Source: Marinobacter caseinilyticus (GTDB lineage Bacteria > Pseudomonadota > Gammaproteobacteria > Pseudomonadales > Oleiphilaceae). From it: DNA of 64,000 bases. The DNA lies in assembly GCF_011074955.1 (NCBI RefSeq), contig NZ_WUQJ01000022.1:1-64000 (forward strand). Reading direction: 5' to 3'. The translations under genes were made by a program, and so were the position numbers. The notes below the pieces were generated by a model. That model searched no databases, was not told where the DNA came from, and saw only the letters and a program-made list of their open reading frames with translations. Shown one piece after another: positions 16,254-27,098 of the stretch. Within the stretch, counting starts at the first letter, position 1. Each line of letters opens with the position of its first letter.

Positions 16254-17139
16254 ACTGCACCTTGCCGGCAACCGGTACCGACGCCTTGCGAAACAGCACG
16301 TAATTGCCCAGCAACGCCAGGGCGGCCCCGATAACCGCAGTGACACTCCACTCAAAGCCCTCCAGCCAGGTCGACACCGACAGCGCCACAACCGGAAACA
16401 GCACGGTCGCGTAACCAGCCTTATCGGCACCCACGGTGCGAATGACGGTGATGTAACTGTAAAACGCAATGATCGAGCCCGGGATGGCCAAAAACACAGT
16501 GGCACTCCAAAAGGCCCCCGCCGATGGCACAAACCAGCTGACATCCTGCACCAGACACCAGCCCCCGAGCACCAGCGCCCCGTAGAGCATCGCCCAGGCG
16601 TTGCCCGCCAGCAACGGGATGTCCGCGGCCCGAACCTTGAGACTGATCAGGTTGCCCACCGAAAACCAATAGGTGCCGGCAAGCGCAAACAGGATGCTGG
16701 CAAGGGTCGCGTTGCCAAGGCTGAGGTCGTGCCAGAACAGCAGCGTCACACCGGAGAGGCCCAACCCCACCGCCGGGTAGATCCGCGCACTTGGCCGCAG
16801 GCCCATCAACAGCCAGCCATTAAGCGCGTTGAACAGCGCCGCCAGTGAGAACACCACCGCCAGCAGGCCGCTGGTCATGGCTTCGGCCGCGCGATAAATC
16901 AGCAGGAAGTTCACGCTGTAGAGCGTCAGCCCCTGCAGCACCAGCCATCGATGCTGCGACCACGACAGCTCCGGCAGCCGGCGCAGCAGCGCCAACCCGC
17001 CCAACGCCACCAGCGAAGCCAAAACAAACCGGTAGAACACCGCCATATCCACCGGCGCCGATTCCACCTGCAGTCGAATGGCGGTCCAGGTCAGTCCCCA
17101 GATCAACACCGTCAAACCGTAGTGAATGCTAATGGGCAT
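16240..17139 (-). CDS. DMT-superfamily transporter (EamA type)
   Basis: 299 residues, ten predicted helices, two EamA repeats (LTVLIWGLTWTAIRLQ at the N-terminus; PGSIIAFYSYITVIRTVGA and ATVLFPVVALSVSTWLEG in the second). It is a likely inner-membrane exporter of an unknown metabolite. AAAAAGGACAGCGTT precedes the ATG. Its stop overlaps the start of the 15348-16253 gene, so the two are probably cotranscribed. It is not closely similar to the 10310-11191 paralogue. Confidence 0.9.
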   Translation of the reverse strand: MPISIHYGLTVLIWGLTWTAIRLQVESAPVDMAVFYRFVLASLVALGGLALLRRLPELSWSQHRWLVLQGLTLYSVNFLLIYRAAEAMTSGLLAVVFSLAALFNALNGWLLMGLRPSARIYPAVGLGLSGVTLLFWHDLSLGNATLASILFALAGTYWFSVGNLISLKVRAADIPLLAGNAWAMLYGALVLGGWCLVQDVSWFVPSAGAFWSATVFLAIPGSIIAFYSYITVIRTVGADKAGYATVLFPVVALSVSTWLEGFEWSVTAVIGAALALLGNYVLFRKASVPVAGKVQYGKE

Positions 17140-17472
17140 AACGCTGTCCTTTTTGAGTGAATCCGTTCAGCAAAGTGCATCGACCCGGCACACCAGACTT
17201 GTCAGATCCGGCCGGACGGTGGATGATTCTTGCATGACCTGCTTTACCAACCGCGCCGCAAGCTCACGCGACTGGAGTGCGTTATGGCGTCGGTGGCCCC
17301 TGCCGGTTCGGCCAGGCGTTTCGCAAACGCCTGGGGGCGTCACCCTTCAAAGATCGCCAAATGCTGAAACCTTCGCGGCCATACATGGGCTTGGAACGAT
17401 CTCAAAGGGTTAATCACCACCCTGAGTGCGGGTTCCCCAAGACCGCCGGACAAACTGACAGGACGCACAGGA
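17140..17472. other. Intergenic region between divergent genes, 333 bases
   Basis: It separates the minus-strand transporter from the plus-strand binding protein and should hold both promoters. I see no coding sequence with a ribosome site, no clear terminator and no strong palindrome. Confidence 0.6.
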
Positions 17473-18315
17473 ATGTTGCATTCATGTGATCGACCACAAG
17501 ACACCCAGCCCCGCATTGGCCCAAAGGTGCTCGCCCTCACCCTGCTTCTGACCTCGATTCCCGTCGCCTGGGCCCAGACGGTCTACACTGTGGGCGTCCA
17601 GAACATCGACTACTATCCGATTTACCGGGCTGAGCGCACCTCCACCCATGAGTATGATGGCTACCTGAGAGATCTGATGGATGCCTTCGCCCAGCACGAG
17701 GGCATTCGTTTTGACTATCGAGTGCGCCCTTTGCGCCGGATAATCACCGGCTTCGTTCACGGCAAGTACGATTTTGCGTTACCGGACCATCCGCTCTGGA
17801 ACCGAACCGACAAAGCCGGGCAATACATCCAGTACTCCGATCCGCTGGTGAATTTTATCGACGCGATTTTTGTCCTTCCCGCCAACAGGCACATGACCTG
17901 GCATGACATGGATGATTACGGCACCATCCAGGGATTTACACCCTGGAAATTTGCCTGGCAAATCGACCAGGGGCTGTTGCGGCTGATTACCGCCAGTAAC
18001 CCGCGTAATCTGGTGGACCTGGCCTTGTCCGGACAAGTGGACGCAATCAATCTGGCCGTGCCGGTCGCCCGCTACCAGCTCCGGGCGATCAATCAGGCAG
18101 ACGGTTTGGTCGTCGCACCCCAATTAATGACACAAAAACACAGCTGGTACTTTCTTTCCACCATTCAGCATCCCGAGGTCCTTACCCGCCTCAACCGGTT
18201 TCTGCGTGAACAGCAGGGCACCGTCCAGGCATTGCTGGAGCGGTACGAATTGCCCACCGACGTCTTGTTTGCCTGCCTGGATAATCACCAATGCCCTGAT
18301 TTACCCTCACGCTGA
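17473..18315 (+). CDS. Periplasmic solute-binding protein, family 3-like
   Basis: 280 residues with a signal peptide (VLALTLLLTSIPVAWAQ) and the amino-acid-binding SBP_bac_3 pattern: YLRDLMDAFAQHEGIRFDYR, then the hinge-region stretch FVHGKYDFALPDHPLW. No permease or ATPase is nearby, so it is probably an orphan binding protein of the kind often called a transporter-substrate-binding-domain protein. The ligand is unknown. It lies tail to tail with the TetR gene. Confidence 0.8.
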   Translation: MLHSCDRPQDTQPRIGPKVLALTLLLTSIPVAWAQTVYTVGVQNIDYYPIYRAERTSTHEYDGYLRDLMDAFAQHEGIRFDYRVRPLRRIITGFVHGKYDFALPDHPLWNRTDKAGQYIQYSDPLVNFIDAIFVLPANRHMTWHDMDDYGTIQGFTPWKFAWQIDQGLLRLITASNPRNLVDLALSGQVDAINLAVPVARYQLRAINQADGLVVAPQLMTQKHSWYFLSTIQHPEVLTRLNRFLREQQGTVQALLERYELPTDVLFACLDNHQCPDLPSR

Positions 18316-18322
18316 CGGGGTA

Positions 18323-18940
18323 CTAGGTGGCCCGTTGCTCCAACACGACGCGGGCGATCAAATCTTCAATTCGGCGAATCGACTCCGCATCCCCCTGCTT
18401 ACCGGTCAACACAACCTGAGACCCGATAGTGGCCACGTACAGCAGCAGCGACAGGTCCTTGATGCGTTCGGGGTCACCGCTCAAACGCTGAAACAGCGTA
18501 CAGTTCTGATTGATCCGGGCGGCGTCCACCTCCGCCACCAATGCACCGGCATAGTCGTTGCGGCGCGCAAAGTCCCGGACAGCCAGTTCCACCTGCAACC
18601 GGCGAATGTTGCGGGAGGCGTCCGTCAGCAGCAGTTCCAGGATCTGCCGCAACTCGGTTTCCACATCCCCGCCCTTGGGTTTCCAGTACTGCAACTCGTG
18701 CAGACGGCGATCCCGCCACCGGTTGAGGAAACTGACCACCAGGTCTTCATGGTCCTTGAAATGCCAGTAAAAACTGCCTCGGGTGACGCCCAGCTTTTTG
18801 GACAAGGTTAAAACCCGCAGGTGGCCGAACCCGCCCGCGGCAATCTCACCCGCCGCTGCATCCAGCCAATTGTCCCGGCTGAGCTGCGGTTTCTCCGAGG
18901 TCTTGCGGCCGCTGCGGGCTGGGGTTCTGGGTTCGGTCAT
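18323..18940 (-). CDS. TetR-family transcriptional repressor
   Basis: 205 residues. The N-terminal TetR HTH (AAGEIAAGGFGHLRVLTLSK, then LGVTRGSFYWHFKDHEDLVV) is followed by an all-helical ligand domain. It is divergent from the beta-oxidation operon at 19165, with two matching palindromes between them, so it very likely represses that operon. The inducer is probably an acyl-CoA or the growth substrate (inference). Confidence 0.93.
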   Translation of the reverse strand: MTEPRTPARSGRKTSEKPQLSRDNWLDAAAGEIAAGGFGHLRVLTLSKKLGVTRGSFYWHFKDHEDLVVSFLNRWRDRRLHELQYWKPKGGDVETELRQILELLLTDASRNIRRLQVELAVRDFARRNDYAGALVAEVDAARINQNCTLFQRLSGDPERIKDLSLLLYVATIGSQVVLTGKQGDAESIRRIEDLIARVVLEQRAT

Positions 18941-19027
18941 CCTGGCGTGGTGTCCTGTCGTTACATACGTGGAAGGATTCTACATGAACCCGGGTCGCAT
19001 TCATCAAAGCGTTGACCAAGCTTAAAA

Positions 19028-19065
19028 CATACATTAGTGTATGGACAAACAATACACCAGTGTAT
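19028..19065. promoter_or_regulatory. Double palindromic TetR operator
   Basis: CATACA-ttag-TGTATG (19028-19043) and ATACAC-ca-GTGTAT (19052-19065) are two near-identical palindromes whose centres are 23 bases apart, about two helical turns. They lie about 100 bases from both divergent starts. This layout is typical for cooperative TetR-family binding. Confidence 0.75.
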
Positions 19066-19164
19066 GGAAGCAATTAGCCCGTTTCCGTTACACCCAAAGA
19101 ATCACCGCGGGGTCCGCAAACTGCGACTCGTCCTGCCCCGCCCGTGCCAACAAGGAGCTCTGGT

Positions 19165-21255
19165 ATGAGTACCGCGCATTACGAAGCCAACGGCAATATC
19201 GCCGTTATTCGACTCGACAACCCACCGGTCAATGGCCTGGGTCTGGCGTTACGCCAGGGTATTGTCAATGGCATCCTTCAGGCCGAATCCGATGACACGG
19301 TGAAAGCCGTTGTGATTATCGGCTCGGACCGCGCCTTCTCCGGTGGGGCCGACATCAGTGAATTCGGCTCCGCCAAAGCCATGGCCGAGCCCATGCTCAC
19401 CACCGTCATCAACTACGTGGAAAGCAGCCGCAAGCCGGTCATCGCGGCCATCAGCGGTGCCTGCATGGGTGGCGGTCTGGAGCTGGCACTGGGTTGCCAT
19501 TACCGGATTGCCAAGCCGGACGCGCAGATTGCCCTGCCGGAAGTGAAACTCGGTCTGTTGCCCGGCGCCGGTGGTACCCAGCGCCTGCCACGGGTCATTG
19601 GCGCAGAACACGCCCTCAACATGATTGTGTCGGGCAGCGTGGTGCCTGCCAAACAATTTCAGGGCAGCGCGCTGTTTGACGAGTTGGTCGATGGCGCACT
19701 GCTGGACGCCGCGATTGCCTACGCCACCAAAGTGGTCAACGAAAACCTGCCGCTCAAGCGCGTGCGGGACCTCAGAGCGAAACACGCCAACCCGGAAGGC
19801 TTCTTCATGTTCACCCGCAACACCGTGGGTGCCATGGCGAAGCACTACCCGGCCCCGCTCAAATGCGTGGACGCGGTGGAAGCGGCGGTCACCAAGCCGT
19901 TCGACAAAGGCATGGAGGTTGAGCGCGAAGCGTTCGTGCACCTGATGCACACCGCCGAATCCCGCGCCCTGCGTCATGCCTTTTTCTCCGAACGCCTCAC
20001 CAGCAAGATCGCCGATGTGCCGTCCGACACGCCGGTTCGCGACATCCAGTCCGTGGGTGTGATCGGCGGCGGCACCATGGGTACTGGCATCAGCATCAAC
20101 TTCCTCAATGCCGGGATTCCGGTCACCCTGGTGGAAATGAAGCAGGACGGTCTGGACCGTGGCGTCGCCGCCGTCCAGAAAGTCTACGAAGGCCGGGTCA
20201 AGAAGGGCCGCATGAGCGAGGACGATGCCAAGGCCAAATTGGCACTGCTCAGCCCTTCCCTCAGCTATGACGATCTGAGCCATGTGGACCTGGTCATTGA
20301 GGCCGTGTTCGAGGAAATGGACGTCAAACAGTCGGTGTTCGAGAAACTGGACGAGGTCTGCAAGCCCGGCGCCATTCTGGCGTCCAACACCTCCACGCTC
20401 GATCTCAACAAGATCGCCAGCTTCACCAAACGCCCGGAAGACGTCATCGGCCTGCATTTCTTCAGCCCGGCCAACATCATGAAACTGCTGGAAGTGGTGC
20501 GTGGCGACAAGACCGCCAAGGACGTGCTGGCCACCGCCATGAAACTGGCCAAGGCCATCAAGAAGACCGCCGTCGTGTCCGGCGTCTGTGACGGCTTTAT
20601 CGGCAACCGAATGATCAACCAGTACCAGCGCGAAGCCCTGCTGATGCTGGAGGAAGGCGCCAGCGTGCAGCAGATCGACAAGGCCATCGAAAAGTTCGGC
20701 TTTGCCATGGGCCCGCTGCGCATGGCGGACCTGGCCGGTGGTGATATCGGCTGGGCCATCCGCAAGCGCCAGTACGAGGAAAACCCCGACATGGTGAAGA
20801 TGGTCGTGGCTGACCGTCTGTGTGAAATGGGGCGTTATGGCCAGAAGACCGGGGCCGGCTTTTACCGCTACGAGCCTGGCAACCGCAACGCCCTGCCCGA
20901 CCCGGCAGTCGACAAAGTGGTGGACGAGGTTCGCGCCGAGCTGGGCATTACCCCACGCAAGATCAGCAACCAGGAAATCGTCGAGCGTTGTGTCTATGCC
21001 CTGGTCAATGAAGGCGCGCGGATCCTGGACGAGGGCATCGCCCAGCGCGCCTCGGACATCGACATGGTGTACCTGGCCGGCTATGGCTTCCCGGTGTTCC
21101 GCGGCGGCCCCATGCATTATGCCGAGGAAGTCGGACTGCCCAACGTGGTGCGCGCCATGCAGGCCTTTACCGAAGACCGGCATACCCAGCCCGGCTTCTG
21201 GGAGCCCGCCGCGTTGTTGGCCAAGTGCGCCGCCGACGGTAAACGCTTCGACTAA
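19165..21255 (+). CDS. Enoyl-CoA hydratase / 3-hydroxyacyl-CoA dehydrogenase fusion (FadJ/PimF type)
   Basis: 696 residues. The N-terminal crotonase domain carries GSDRAFSGGADISEF and the second oxyanion loop AAISGACMGGGLELALGCHY, with acid residues in LPEVKLGLLPGAGGTQRLP. The NAD-binding 3-hydroxyacyl-CoA dehydrogenase domain starts near residue 295 (VGVIGGGTMGTGISINF) and has its catalytic HFFSPANIMKLLEVV. Two C-terminal dehydrogenase repeats follow. It catalyses two successive beta-oxidation steps. ATG 19165 follows CAAGGAGCTCTGGT. First gene of the operon and divergent from tetR. Confidence 0.95.
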   Translation: MSTAHYEANGNIAVIRLDNPPVNGLGLALRQGIVNGILQAESDDTVKAVVIIGSDRAFSGGADISEFGSAKAMAEPMLTTVINYVESSRKPVIAAISGACMGGGLELALGCHYRIAKPDAQIALPEVKLGLLPGAGGTQRLPRVIGAEHALNMIVSGSVVPAKQFQGSALFDELVDGALLDAAIAYATKVVNENLPLKRVRDLRAKHANPEGFFMFTRNTVGAMAKHYPAPLKCVDAVEAAVTKPFDKGMEVEREAFVHLMHTAESRALRHAFFSERLTSKIADVPSDTPVRDIQSVGVIGGGTMGTGISINFLNAGIPVTLVEMKQDGLDRGVAAVQKVYEGRVKKGRMSEDDAKAKLALLSPSLSYDDLSHVDLVIEAVFEEMDVKQSVFEKLDEVCKPGAILASNTSTLDLNKIASFTKRPEDVIGLHFFSPANIMKLLEVVRGDKTAKDVLATAMKLAKAIKKTAVVSGVCDGFIGNRMINQYQREALLMLEEGASVQQIDKAIEKFGFAMGPLRMADLAGGDIGWAIRKRQYEENPDMVKMVVADRLCEMGRYGQKTGAGFYRYEPGNRNALPDPAVDKVVDEVRAELGITPRKISNQEIVERCVYALVNEGARILDEGIAQRASDIDMVYLAGYGFPVFRGGPMHYAEEVGLPNVVRAMQAFTEDRHTQPGFWEPAALLAKCAADGKRFD

Positions 21256-21300
21256 TTGCCATCGGGAGCGCACGTCGCTCCCGGTCTGAGGAGATTTGTT

Positions 21301-22485
21301 ATGTCCAATAATGATGTTGTGATTGTATCCACCGCCCGCACGCCACTGGCAAAATCCTGGCGCGGCGGTCTCAACATGACCCACGGCGCCACCCTGGCCG
21401 GACATGCCATCCAGCATGCGGTTGAGCGCGCCCAAGTTGATCCCAATGAAATCGAAGACGTGCTGATGGGCTGTGCCCTGCCCGAAGGCTCCACCGGCAA
21501 CGACGTCGCCCGTATGGGTGCCATTCGTGCCGGGCTGCCGGTCAGTGTCAGCGGCGCCACCATCAACCGCTTCTGCTCGTCCGGCCTGCAGGCCATCGCC
21601 ATGGCCGCGCACCACATTGCCGTCGACAAGGTACCGGTCATGGTCGCCGGCGGGGTCGAGTCGATTTCCACCGTGCAGGCCAATGTGAACCAGACCTACA
21701 TGATGGAACCCTGGCTGGCCAAGCATAAGCCGGAGCTTTACTGGTCAATGCTGCAAACCGCCGAAACCGTGGCCAAACGCTACGGTGTCCGCAAGGAAGA
21801 CATGGACGAGTACGGCGTCCGCAGCCAGCTGCTGGCCGCCAAGGCCCGGGCCGATGGCAAGTTCGACAATGAGATTGTCCCCATTACCACCACCATGGGT
21901 GTCGCGGACAAGGCCACCGGCCAGCTGTCCTCCCGGGAAGTGACCGTTTCCGAGGACGAAGGCATTCGTCCTGACACCAACCTCGAAGGCGTGAGCAACA
22001 TCCCGTCAGCCATGGAGGGCGGCGTGGTCACCGCCGGCAACGCCAGCCAGTTCTCCGACGGCGCCTCCGCGTGCGTGTTGATGGATGGCAAGCTGGCACA
22101 GCAGCGCAACATTGAACCGCTGGGCATTTTCCGGGGCTTTGCCGTTGCCGGTTGTGAACCCGATGAGATGGGCATTGGCCCGGTGTTCGCCGTACCCAAA
22201 CTGCTCAAACGCCACGGCCTTAATGTCGAGGACATCGGGCTGTGGGAGCTGAACGAAGCCTTTGCCGTGCAGGTGCTGTACTGCCAGCACAAGCTCGGCA
22301 TCCCGCTGGACCGCCTGAATGTGAACGGCGGCGCGATCGCCGTAGGCCACCCCTACGGCACCACCGGGTCACGCCTGACCGGTCACGCCCTGATTGAAGG
22401 CAAGCGCCGGGGTGTGAAGTACGTGGTGGTGACCATGTGCGTTGGCACCGGCATGGGTGCCGCCGGTCTGTTTGAGGTGGCCTGA
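21301..22485 (+). CDS. Acetyl-CoA C-acyltransferase (thiolase)
   Basis: 394 residues. The thiolase signatures are the nucleophilic Cys in [32 protein letters not shown] with the catalytic His, and [16 protein letters not shown] with the second Cys. It cleaves 3-ketoacyl-CoA to acetyl-CoA and a shortened acyl-CoA. ATG 21301 follows TGAGGAGATTTGTT, 45 bases after the fusion gene. It supplies the last step of the spiral started by the neighbouring dehydrogenases. Confidence 0.95.
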   Translation: MSNNDVVIVSTARTPLAKSWRGGLNMTHGATLAGHAIQHAVERAQVDPNEIEDVLMGCALPEGSTGNDVARMGAIRAGLPVSVSGATINRFCSSGLQAIAMAAHHIAVDKVPVMVAGGVESISTVQANVNQTYMMEPWLAKHKPELYWSMLQTAETVAKRYGVRKEDMDEYGVRSQLLAAKARADGKFDNEIVPITTTMGVADKATGQLSSREVTVSEDEGIRPDTNLEGVSNIPSAMEGGVVTAGNASQFSDGASACVLMDGKLAQQRNIEPLGIFRGFAVAGCEPDEMGIGPVFAVPKLLKRHGLNVEDIGLWELNEAFAVQVLYCQHKLGIPLDRLNVNGGAIAVGHPYGTTGSRLTGHALIEGKRRGVKYVVVTMCVGTGMGAAGLFEVA

Positions 22486-22561
22486 CCCCACGCCCGTTAA
22501 CCGGCCGGGCCCCTCGGGTGACCGGCCGGCTTTTCAGTGATCTTCTAAAGCGAGCACGTCT

Positions 22562-23749
<1,188 letters not shown>

Positions 23750-23783
23750 CCGATGATTTTTGAATCCTAAGGAGTCGCGTATC

Positions 23784-24932
23784 ATGAATTTCAATCTCAC
23801 CGACGAACAGCAAATGCTGCAGGACTCGTTGCGCCGTTTCCTGGCCAACGAATACGGCTTCGAAAAACGCGGGCAAATCATTGCCTCCGGCCAGGGCCGG
23901 GACAACGGCACCTGGCAGGCACTGGCGGAAATGGGCCTGCTCGGGTTTACCTTTCCCGAAGCCCACGACGGTCTTGGCGGCAACGCCATCGATACCATGC
24001 TGGTGATGGAAAGCTTCGGCCGGGCACTGGTGGTCGAGCCCTATCTGGCCACGGTGGTGCTGGGGGGCGGATTGGTGCGGGACGCCGGCTCCGAGGCCCA
24101 GAAGGCCGCAATCCTGCCGGCAATCACCGCGGGCGAGCACTTCATGGCGTTCGCCCACAGCGAACCCGGGGCCCGCTATCACCTGAACCAGGTCAGCACC
24201 AAGGCCGCGCCTTCCGGCGATGACTTTGTCATCAATGGCCACAAGACTGCGGTCCTGCATGGCGCCCAGGCAGACCAGCTGATCGTCTCCGCGCGCACCA
24301 TAGGCGCCGACAATGACGCCTATGGGCTGACACTGTTCCTGATCGATAGGACCGCCGAGGGCGTCACCGTCAGCGATTTTGCCACCCATGACGGTCATCG
24401 CACTGCGGAGATCCGATTCACCAATGTGACCGTCGGCTCGGCCGCACTCCTGGGGCCTCAGGACCGGGCCGCCGCCGTGATCGAGAAAGCCACCGACCTG
24501 GCAATCGCCGCCCTGTGCGCGGAAGCCGTTGGTGTCATGGAAGCGATGAACGCGGCAACGCTGGAATACACCCGAACCCGCAAACAGTTCGGGGTACCGA
24601 TTGCCAAATTCCAGGTACTGCAGCACAACATGGCCGACATGTTCATTGCCACCGAGCAGGCCAGGTCGATGGCCATTCTGGCCGCCAGTGAAGCCGACTC
24701 GGACGATCGTGCACGGCGCCGGACTGCGGTTTCCATGGCCAAAACCCTGGTCGGACAGTCCGCCCGGGCCGTCGGCCAGAAAGGCGTGCAACTGCACGGC
24801 GGCATGGGCGTCACCGACGAAATGTTTGCGGCGCATTTGTTCAAGCGGCTGACACTGATTAACCTGTTGTTTGGCGATGCCGATCATCATTTGGCCCAGG
24901 TCAGTGATGCCTTGCTGGCCAAGAGCGCCTAA
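23784..24932 (+). CDS. Acyl-CoA dehydrogenase, small-subunit type (PimD-like)
   Basis: 382 residues with the N-terminal helical domain (NFNLTDEQQMLQDSLRRFL), a middle barrel and a C-terminal flavin-binding helix bundle (YTRTRKQFGVPIAKFQVLQH). The canonical C-terminal Glu box is absent. Instead a Glu occurs at residue 247 (LCAEAVGVMEA), where isovaleryl-CoA and heteromeric dehydrogenases keep the catalytic base. It probably pairs with the product of 22562-23749. ATG 23784 follows TAAGGAGTCGCGTATC. Confidence 0.9.
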   Translation: MNFNLTDEQQMLQDSLRRFLANEYGFEKRGQIIASGQGRDNGTWQALAEMGLLGFTFPEAHDGLGGNAIDTMLVMESFGRALVVEPYLATVVLGGGLVRDAGSEAQKAAILPAITAGEHFMAFAHSEPGARYHLNQVSTKAAPSGDDFVINGHKTAVLHGAQADQLIVSARTIGADNDAYGLTLFLIDRTAEGVTVSDFATHDGHRTAEIRFTNVTVGSAALLGPQDRAAAVIEKATDLAIAALCAEAVGVMEAMNAATLEYTRTRKQFGVPIAKFQVLQHNMADMFIATEQARSMAILAASEADSDDRARRRTAVSMAKTLVGQSARAVGQKGVQLHGGMGVTDEMFAAHLFKRLTLINLLFGDADHHLAQVSDALLAKSA

Positions 24933-24953
24933 CCCCCAATACTGGAGCCGAAC

Positions 24954-25727
24954 ATGAGTGTGAAACAGCTTTTTGACCTGACCGGCAAAGTCGCCTTTAT
25001 TACTGGCGGCTCACGGGGCCTGGGTCTGCAAATGGCCGAAGCGCTGGGCGAATTGGGCGCGAAGATCGCCATCAGTGCCCGCAAACAGCACGAATTGGAC
25101 GACGCCAAAGCCCACCTCGAGCGCATGGGCATCGACGTGCTGACGGTGGCCGCTGACCTGTCCGATCTGGAAGGCATTCCGGCCGTGGTCGAGCAAGTCG
25201 TGGGCGGCCTCGGCGAGATCGACATCCTGATCAACAACGCCGGCGCCACCTGGGGCGCACCGGCCGAGGATTACCCGCCGGAGGGCTGGATGAAGGTGAT
25301 GAACCTGAACGTCAATGCCGCGTTCTTCCTCACCCAGACCGTGGCCAGGCGCTGCATGATCCCGCGCCAGAGCGGCAAGGTGATCAACATTGCCTCCATC
25401 GCCGGATTGTCCGGCAACCCCGAGGACATGAAAACCATCGCCTACAACACCAGTAAGGGCGCCCTGGTGAACTTTACCCGCGCGCTGGCGGCCGAGTGGG
25501 GGCATTACAACATCAATGTGAATGCCCTCTGTCCCGGCTTCTTCCCCTCCAAGATGTCCCAGGGCCTGCTCGACGCCCAGGGCGATACCATGCTGAACCG
25601 CATTCCGCTGAACCGGTTTGGTGGTGACGAGGACCTCAAGGGCGCGGCCGTGCTGATGGCCTCCGAAGCCGGGCGACATATTACCGGGCAGTGCCTGGCG
25701 GTGGATGGGGGAACGTTGGTGAGCTAG
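24954..25727 (+). CDS. Short-chain dehydrogenase/reductase (SDR)
   Basis: 257 residues, classical SDR. The cofactor loop is TGGSRGLGLQMAE, NNAG occurs in ILINNAGATWG, the catalytic Ser is in NIASIAGLSG and the YxxxK box is YNTSKGALVNF. The C-terminus is typical (GQCLAVDGGTLVS). It ends the operon after the two acyl-CoA dehydrogenases and probably oxidises or reduces a hydroxy/oxo intermediate of the same substrate. It is followed by a terminator. Confidence 0.92.
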   Translation: MSVKQLFDLTGKVAFITGGSRGLGLQMAEALGELGAKIAISARKQHELDDAKAHLERMGIDVLTVAADLSDLEGIPAVVEQVVGGLGEIDILINNAGATWGAPAEDYPPEGWMKVMNLNVNAAFFLTQTVARRCMIPRQSGKVINIASIAGLSGNPEDMKTIAYNTSKGALVNFTRALAAEWGHYNINVNALCPGFFPSKMSQGLLDAQGDTMLNRIPLNRFGGDEDLKGAAVLMASEAGRHITGQCLAVDGGTLVS

Positions 25728-25751
25728 CCAATGCCGGACCATCCCATTACG

Positions 25752-25780
25752 AAAAGCGGGCTCCTCAGCCCGCTTTTTTT
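25752..25780 (+). terminator. Rho-independent terminator of the beta-oxidation operon
   Basis: AAGCGGGCT-cctc-AGCCCGCTT is followed by a run of T, 25 bases after the SDR stop. A-residues on the other side could let it act on the minus strand too. Confidence 0.92.
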
Positions 25781-26016
25781 ATGGAACAGCAAGAATCTTG
25801 CTGTTCCCCGAGTTTGCCAGCGTAAATAAAATGAACAAAATGCAGTTTATATTTTATACGCCTTTTAAATTCATAAACTTCATTTGAACCAACCAACGCA
25901 TTAGCCTTCCAACATTCATAGAACAAATACAAAGCGCCAGCATATTTTTTACACATATCAACCAATATATGAGTGCGCTCTATCGCATGGGCGTTATTTC
26001 GCCTGCCAATAACCAT
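25765..26016 (-). CDS. Uncertain 83-residue frame in AT-rich DNA
   Basis: Not recognised and possibly not a gene. The frame starts with ATG in a locally AT-rich stretch, has no good ribosome site, and its last codons run into the terminator at 25752-25780. The predicted product is basic and Cys-containing, with aromatic runs such as YAGALYLFYECWK. Base composition unlike the flanking genes suggests acquired or decayed DNA. Confidence 0.2.
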   Translation of the reverse strand: MVIGRRNNAHAIERTHILVDMCKKYAGALYLFYECWKANALVGSNEVYEFKRRIKYKLHFVHFIYAGKLGEQQDSCCSIKKAG

Positions 26017-26168
26017 TAAACCAATATGGAGATCTTTTATAGATAATAAATAGCTGTAAGTTTAAACCTGAACATTCGATAAATATCGATTCAAACATTT
26101 TATATAAATAGATAAATATAATATTTATATAACAGCACCTAACTTATAAACAAAAACAAGAGCCTCAC
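25781..26168. other. AT-rich intergenic patch before the porin gene
   Basis: The sequence is much richer in A and T than the chromosomal genes around it, with TATATAAATAGATAAATATAAT and similar runs just upstream of the porin start. It should contain the porin promoter and an AT-rich upstream region. Apart from the doubtful minus-strand frame there is nothing clear. Confidence 0.6.
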
Positions 26169-27098
26169 ATGAAAAAAATAGCATTAACTTTGGCCCTATC
26201 GACTGCCGTATTCGCCCAAACCTCCACCGCAGCCACCCTCTATGATGGCGATGGTCTGACGTACAAGTTGAAAGGTGATTGGCAGATTCAGCTGCGTGAC
26301 AGCGCCTCCGAATCCAAAGATCCGGATGTCGAGTTTGATGACCTGGAACTTAAAAATACCGTAACCTACGACCTGGGCAACAACCTGCAGGCGTTCGGTC
26401 AGTTGGACTTCAGTTTCGACAAAGCGGCTGAAAACCAACAGAGTGGCGATAAGCTGGAAGAAGCTTACATGGGCCTGAAATACGACGGCGTTGCCTTCAG
26501 AGTCGGCAAGATGAACACATCCGGTGACGAGTTCGGTGTGGAAGCCGCATACGAAAAGCCCGCAGGGACAAATGAGGATCAGTTTGAAGCCATGGTTGAT
26601 GCCGGCGACGACGTTCTCCGCGTCGATGCGGACTTTGACATTGTTTACCTCTCGGTCTCACATGAGCTGGAATCGACAGGCAATACCAGCCAGGGCGACG
26701 CCTCAACCGACCTGTATGTCAGCACCAACTTTGATGCCCTGGCTTTAGCCGCGGCCTATCAGATCTACGACAACAATTCTGACTCCTGGGGTGTAAGCGC
26801 GCAGTACGATGCTGGTTTTGTCAATCTGGGCGCCGACTACAGTGTTTCAGACATTGACGGCAGTGACCTTGACGAAACCACCTACAACCTGGTGATCCGA
26901 TTCGAGGCATCTCAAACCACCGACTTCGCCCTGGGTTACGTGAACGTTGACGATGAGATTGAGAAAGTGGATGCCTGGTACGCCAACGTCAGCTACCGGT
27001 TCCCCTCCCAGAAAAATGTCACGCTGTTTGCGGAGATCAGTGACTCCGACGCGGGTGACGAATCGGACATCCTCGCGGGCATGCAGATCAAATTCTAA
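26169..27098 (+). CDS. Outer-membrane porin
   Basis: 309 residues. The signal peptide MKKIALTLALSTAVFAQTSTAA is followed by a Gly/Asp-rich, beta-strand-dominated mature part (LYDGDGLTYKLKGDWQIQLR; YMGLKYDGVAFRVGKMNT). The C-terminus is MQIKF, with the terminal Phe recognised by the BAM complex. It fits Gram-negative general porins (OmpC-like superfamily), probably trimeric with 16 strands, though the sequence is somewhat short. Many acidic residues hint at weak cation preference or a marine habitat. Preceded by AACAAGAGCCTCAC. Confidence 0.9.
   Translation: MKKIALTLALSTAVFAQTSTAATLYDGDGLTYKLKGDWQIQLRDSASESKDPDVEFDDLELKNTVTYDLGNNLQAFGQLDFSFDKAAENQQSGDKLEEAYMGLKYDGVAFRVGKMNTSGDEFGVEAAYEKPAGTNEDQFEAMVDAGDDVLRVDADFDIVYLSVSHELESTGNTSQGDASTDLYVSTNFDALALAAAYQIYDNNSDSWGVSAQYDAGFVNLGADYSVSDIDGSDLDETTYNLVIRFEASQTTDFALGYVNVDDEIEKVDAWYANVSYRFPSQKNVTLFAEISDSDAGDESDILAGMQIKF

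Noticed and set aside
16254..16544. N-terminal extension of the secreted-protein gene
   Set aside because: It lies entirely within the transporter gene in another frame, is rich in Arg, Cys and Trp as shadows are, and would bury the signal peptide.
19249..21726. An 825-codon minus-strand open frame opposite the hydratase/dehydrogenase and thiolase genes
   Set aside because: It mirrors the strongly supported plus-strand genes, has low-complexity Gly/His/Val-rich content without domains, and is explained by GC-rich codon bias.
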